This document shows, piece by piece, positions 60,669-64,000 of a stretch of 64,000 bases of DNA. Location: contig NZ_CP063785.1 of the NCBI RefSeq assembly GCF_025860405.1, positions 4,278,001 to 4,342,000 on the forward strand, given 5' to 3'. The translations under genes and the position numbers were made by a program. The notes beneath the pieces were generated by a model, which was given only the letters and a program-made list of their open reading frames with translations, did not search any database and was not told where the DNA came from. Numbering within the stretch: the first letter of the stretch is position 1; the number at the start of each line of letters is the position of its first letter. This DNA comes from Tolypothrix sp. PCC 7712 (GTDB lineage: Bacteria > Cyanobacteriota > Cyanobacteriia > Cyanobacteriales > Nostocaceae).

Positions 60669-63059
60669 TTAAATTTTAGGAACAGCAGCACAGGTTAATG
60701 ATGGTTGCACGTGACTGAGAGAGTTATTTGCAACCAGCTCAATTTTGCCCATTGCGTTACGTCGCCAGCCAGTGGCTTGTACTAGAACTTCTGGGGATTT
60801 TGGTATTTGGGCTTGTGCTGGTTTTGTTGTATGGAATGCAGAGATATCACGAGCATCAGACCAAGTGCGATCGCTCCTCACCTCCTGTGTGGGATTTTGC
60901 GGTATTCCCCCTCTTCCTGTGGCGACAAAACTACTACCAGTATTGGCATCACAACCACGGGCAATTTGTTGCGCTGAATCGGTGATATTTGCTGGTAGTT
61001 TGATTAAGCCGGAATTGGGATCGACACCAATATTATTCACTTCAACTATGCCATTAATGCCAAATTGCGAACTGGCAGTAATGTCGTTTTCTGATGTGAG
61101 TTGAGAACGGTATTCTAGACCGAAAATGCCTTGAGTAGCAATGTGAATATTGCCGCCTTTACCTTGAATAGCATTAGCGATAATATCACTATTTTCTAAG
61201 CCGACAATGATGGGTGAATTAATCGTGATATTACCACCATCACCAATGGCATTAGATGTAGCATTAATCGCACTGTTATGGCGCATCAATAGAGTGTTGG
61301 CATTGACAGCAATATTGCCACCTTCTCCTACTTGTGTGACAGCAGTAATCGCACCTTGAGTATCTAATAATAAATAATTGGCATTGATTTTTACAGTTCC
61401 AGCATTACCTTGACCATCATTTCTGACATTAATTAATCCATGATTAGCAACTTTCAATTGCTGAGTTGTAATTTGGACATCTCCACTATTTCCAGTTAAA
61501 ACTCTTGATGAACCAGCTTGTTGAACTGTTGATGAACCGATAAAACTGGGAATTAAAAATGATTCTATGGGCTTACCAACAACTTCTATTGATTCTGAGG
61601 CATTGAGAGTGACATTTCCGGCTTTTCCACTAGCGTAAGAAGAAGCTTCTACTCTTGCTCCACTTTGCACTGATAATCTAGCTGTATTCACAATCAGGTT
61701 GCCAGAATTACCAGCAGCAAGGGTTGAAGAACTCAGGGAACTAGGAGCAAAAGTTGTGGAGGCGGTTTCAACTCCAGCCAATTCAATAGATTCTGTGGCC
61801 TGAATTGCCACATTTCCTGCTGCACCTGTTCCAATGGTGGAGGTTGTGACTACAGAACCATCCATAATTACCAAGCGATTCGCAACTACGCTCACATCTC
61901 CACCCTTTCCCGACAAAAAAGTCAGACCAGAAATACCACTACGATTAGTTGGTATCTTTCCTACTCCTGCTACTTGAATATTGCCAGAGGCATTAACAGT
62001 AATATTGCCTCCACCTACAGAATTACTAATGTTACTGGTCAGGATAATACCACCATTATTAGCAATCAAGTCTTGTGTAAATATTTCAATATTGCTCACC
62101 ATCCCAGTAAAGATCGCTCCAGATCGAATGGCACTGGTAGTACTGCCACTGGGATTATCGCCAGTGACTGTTAGTAGCTTCGAGGCATGAACGGAAATCT
62201 TGCCTGGAGTTTGAGCATTTGTAATGTTTTGAATTGAGACGCGAGAACCCCCACTCAAAGAGACATCAGCTCCCCATAGATGAATTTCACCATTACCACC
62301 TGTTGAAATTAGAGCTTGGTTAGATAAGTCTAGATTCCGAAAAATAGGAACATCTTGATAACCTAAACTCCAGCCTAGATTATTAGGAGTAAGGCTAACA
62401 TTCCCCACATCAACTGCACCTAACTCAATTCTTCCTTGAGGAATGGAAAGATTACGACTGTCTACAAATATATCTCCTCCTATCAGGGCTAAAGTTTTTC
62501 CTGTCGGTACTTGAAATTGAGTAGCAGATGCTTGAACTTGAATGGCACGAGGATTTTGCCCAAACTGCAAACCGATAGGGACATTGATGCTTAACAAAGG
62601 TGTTGCTGTCGGATTGGTAGCACTAAACTCTACTCCATCCAGAAACTTAATACTGTTGGCTGTTGTACCAACAAACGAGCCACCAATATTTAACTGGGCA
62701 TTAGCTCCAAAAATAATCCCAGATGGGTTGAGCAAAAATAAATTGGCACTTCCCTTGGCGCTGATTGAACCATTAATTGTAGAAATATTACCGCCAGTCA
62801 CTCGATTAAAAATATTTGCGACATTAAGATCATTGTCAAATGATGCAGAGCCATTGTTAGGAATAGAAAATTGGCTAAAGCTATGAAATAAGTTATTACC
62901 AACACGAGTGCCGTTGGTGATGGTATAGTTATTAATCCCACTTACAAAGGTGTTGAGAGTGCTGTCTGGAGTTACTTGTGCGTGAACATCACTGTTGGAT
63001 ATAGCCAATATGCAGATTGCACCCAGGAAGCTAAACTCAGAAAAATTTATTTTCATCAA
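60669..63059 (-). CDS. TpsA-type exoprotein, fifth copy
   Basis: 796 residues. Signal region with LGAICILAISNSDVHAQ; TPS domain with NNLFHSFSQFSI, LFLLNPSGIIFG and FVGTTANSIKF; beta-helix; end module GCDANTGSSFVATGRGG ... PSLTCAAVPKI. The N-terminus differs from the third and fourth copies, but the C-terminal 250 residues are close to those of the fourth and the partial sixth copy. Spacing of 58 and 88 bases to its neighbours fits one transcript. Confidence 0.92.
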   Translation of the reverse strand: MMKINFSEFSFLGAICILAISNSDVHAQVTPDSTLNTFVSGINNYTITNGTRVGNNLFHSFSQFSIPNNGSASFDNDLNVANIFNRVTGGNISTINGSISAKGSANLFLLNPSGIIFGANAQLNIGGSFVGTTANSIKFLDGVEFSATNPTATPLLSINVPIGLQFGQNPRAIQVQASATQFQVPTGKTLALIGGDIFVDSRNLSIPQGRIELGAVDVGNVSLTPNNLGWSLGYQDVPIFRNLDLSNQALISTGGNGEIHLWGADVSLSGGSRVSIQNITNAQTPGKISVHASKLLTVTGDNPSGSTTSAIRSGAIFTGMVSNIEIFTQDLIANNGGIILTSNISNSVGGGNITVNASGNIQVAGVGKIPTNRSGISGLTFLSGKGGDVSVVANRLVIMDGSVVTTSTIGTGAAGNVAIQATESIELAGVETASTTFAPSSLSSSTLAAGNSGNLIVNTARLSVQSGARVEASSYASGKAGNVTLNASESIEVVGKPIESFLIPSFIGSSTVQQAGSSRVLTGNSGDVQITTQQLKVANHGLINVRNDGQGNAGTVKINANYLLLDTQGAITAVTQVGEGGNIAVNANTLLMRHNSAINATSNAIGDGGNITINSPIIVGLENSDIIANAIQGKGGNIHIATQGIFGLEYRSQLTSENDITASSQFGINGIVEVNNIGVDPNSGLIKLPANITDSAQQIARGCDANTGSSFVATGRGGIPQNPTQEVRSDRTWSDARDISAFHTTKPAQAQIPKSPEVLVQATGWRRNAMGKIELVANNSLSHVQPSLTCAAVPKI

Positions 63060-63147
63060 CTTGTTTGTGATTATCTACTTTGTATATAGTCTTCCCAAAG
63101 TAAATTTTGCTATTAGGTTAGCTGTGTAATGTTATAGTTATTTATTT

Positions 63148-64000
63148 TTAGCTTTTGTTAAGGCCAGCACAAGTTAATGATGATTGTAAATTCACAGAAG
63201 ATTTATCGGCAATTAATTCAATTTTGCCCATTGCGTTACGTCGCCAGCCAGTTGCTGGCACAAGAATTTGTGGTGTTATAGGTATTTGGACTTGTGCTGG
63301 TTGTGTGGTGTGGAATGCAGAGATGTCACGGATGTCTGACCAAGTGCGATCGCTCCTCACATCTTGATTTGGATTTTGTGGTACACCACCTCGTCCTGTG
63401 GCGATAAAACTACTACCAGTATAAGTATTACAACCTGTAGCAATTTGCTGAGATGAATCGGTGACATTTCCAGGTAATTGCACTAAACCCGAATTAGGAT
63501 CAACACTGATATTATTCACTTCGACTATACCATTGACTCCAAACTCGGAACTAGCAGTAATATCATTTTCTGATGTCAGTTGCGAACGGTATTCTAAACC
63601 AATAATTCCCTGAGTGGTGATGTTAATATTACCGCCTTTACCTTGGAAAGCATTAGCTGTAATATCGCTGTTTTCTAAGCCGAAAACGATGGGTGAATTA
63701 ATGGTAATATTGCCGCCGTTACCATTACCTTGTGCTGTGGAAGTAATTTGGCTTTGATCGCGCAATAGTAGCAAATCTCCTACTTGCAAACTGATATCAC
63801 CACCATTACCTGATTCGGTTTGCGCCTGAATTAAAGCTTGATTTTGCAATTGGATCTGATCGGCAATAATTTTCAGATTTCCGGCATTCCCAGTACCTTG
63901 ACTAGTAACTGTGACTGTTCCACCATCTGCAAGTGTAAGTTTTGGTGTCGTAATACTGACACTCCCTGCATTTGCTGTGAGGATATCTGGTAAACCAAAG
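63148..64000 (-). CDS. TpsA-type exoprotein, sixth copy (N-terminal part outside window)
   Basis: The frame is open to the right edge, giving the last 283 or so residues. Beta-helix phrases (ANAGSVSITTPKL, GTGNAGNLKIIAD, GNGGDISLQVG) lead to the shared end module: GCNTYTGSSFIATGRGG, then SDRTWSDIRDISAFHT and SSLTCAGLNKS. The TPS domain and signal must lie beyond the window. Start not visible; an internal TTG at 63849 is not the start. Confidence 0.88.
   Translation of the reverse strand, partial: FGLPDILTANAGSVSITTPKLTLADGGTVTVTSQGTGNAGNLKIIADQIQLQNQALIQAQTESGNGGDISLQVGDLLLLRDQSQITSTAQGNGNGGNITINSPIVFGLENSDITANAFQGKGGNINITTQGIIGLEYRSQLTSENDITASSEFGVNGIVEVNNISVDPNSGLVQLPGNVTDSSQQIATGCNTYTGSSFIATGRGGVPQNPNQDVRSDRTWSDIRDISAFHTTQPAQVQIPITPQILVPATGWRRNAMGKIELIADKSSVNLQSSLTCAGLNKS

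Overview
The window looks like chromosome from a filamentous, probably heterocyst-forming cyanobacterium (Nostocales). The reasons are the many GCGATCGC-type (HIP1) octamers, heptanucleotide tandem repeats of the STRR kind, palindromic coding repeats (GGCGTTCGCGTAGCG type), several Hanks-type kinases, CHASE2, CHAT, DUF928 and two-partner-secretion genes. No strain can be named from the sequence alone, and no tRNA, rRNA or CRISPR array was seen.

Left part (1-10.8 kb): a partial Ser/Thr kinase on the minus strand, then a plus-strand run of redox and lipid-type enzymes. These are an Mpo1-like (DUF962) membrane protein, two Rieske oxygenases, a SulP transporter, two different diiron-type proteins (one four-helix ferritin-like, one AurF-like), a small unknown protein, a plant-type [2Fe-2S] ferredoxin and a membrane fatty acid desaturase. 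Their shared need for electrons and O2 suggests one oxidative tailoring pathway, but no substrate can be read from the sequence.

11.5-22.5 kb: a two-gene NRPS-PKS assembly line on the minus strand. The NRPS has the order C-A-PCP, but its A domain is interrupted twice. A complete PLP-dependent decarboxylase resembling aspartate 1-decarboxylase (PanP type) lies between core motifs A5 and A6, and a PilZ-like domain lies between A8 and A9. The ten pocket residues I read (V D A V F S L A D K) are close to the known beta-alanine code, so the enzyme probably makes and loads its own beta-alanine. The PKS (KS-AT-KR-ACP-TE) would add a malonyl unit, reduce it and release the product. This is the most striking system in the window.

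22.5-31.6 kb: a scar region with a frameshifted XRE repressor and an inverted-repeat element, two tandem paralogous kinases (one carrying an in-frame palindromic repeat, one with ankyrin repeats), and an ECF sigma / anti-sigma / Spy-like / DUF1800 / DUF1501 operon.

32-54 kb: a signalling trio (a pseudo-histidine kinase lacking the phospho-acceptor His, a REC-HTH response regulator, a CHASE2 histidine kinase), an exported DUF928 protein, an exported TPR-CHAT protease-like protein, two large TpsA exoproteins, an AAA ATPase with a nuclease-like C-terminus, one TpsB outer-membrane transporter, a membrane protein, an RTX-type protein and two small exported proteins.

55-64 kb: four more TpsA-type exoproteins in tandem on the minus strand, the last cut by the window edge. 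All six TpsA proteins end in a related module bracketed by two cysteines, which suggests a common surface anchor, with only one TpsB in view.
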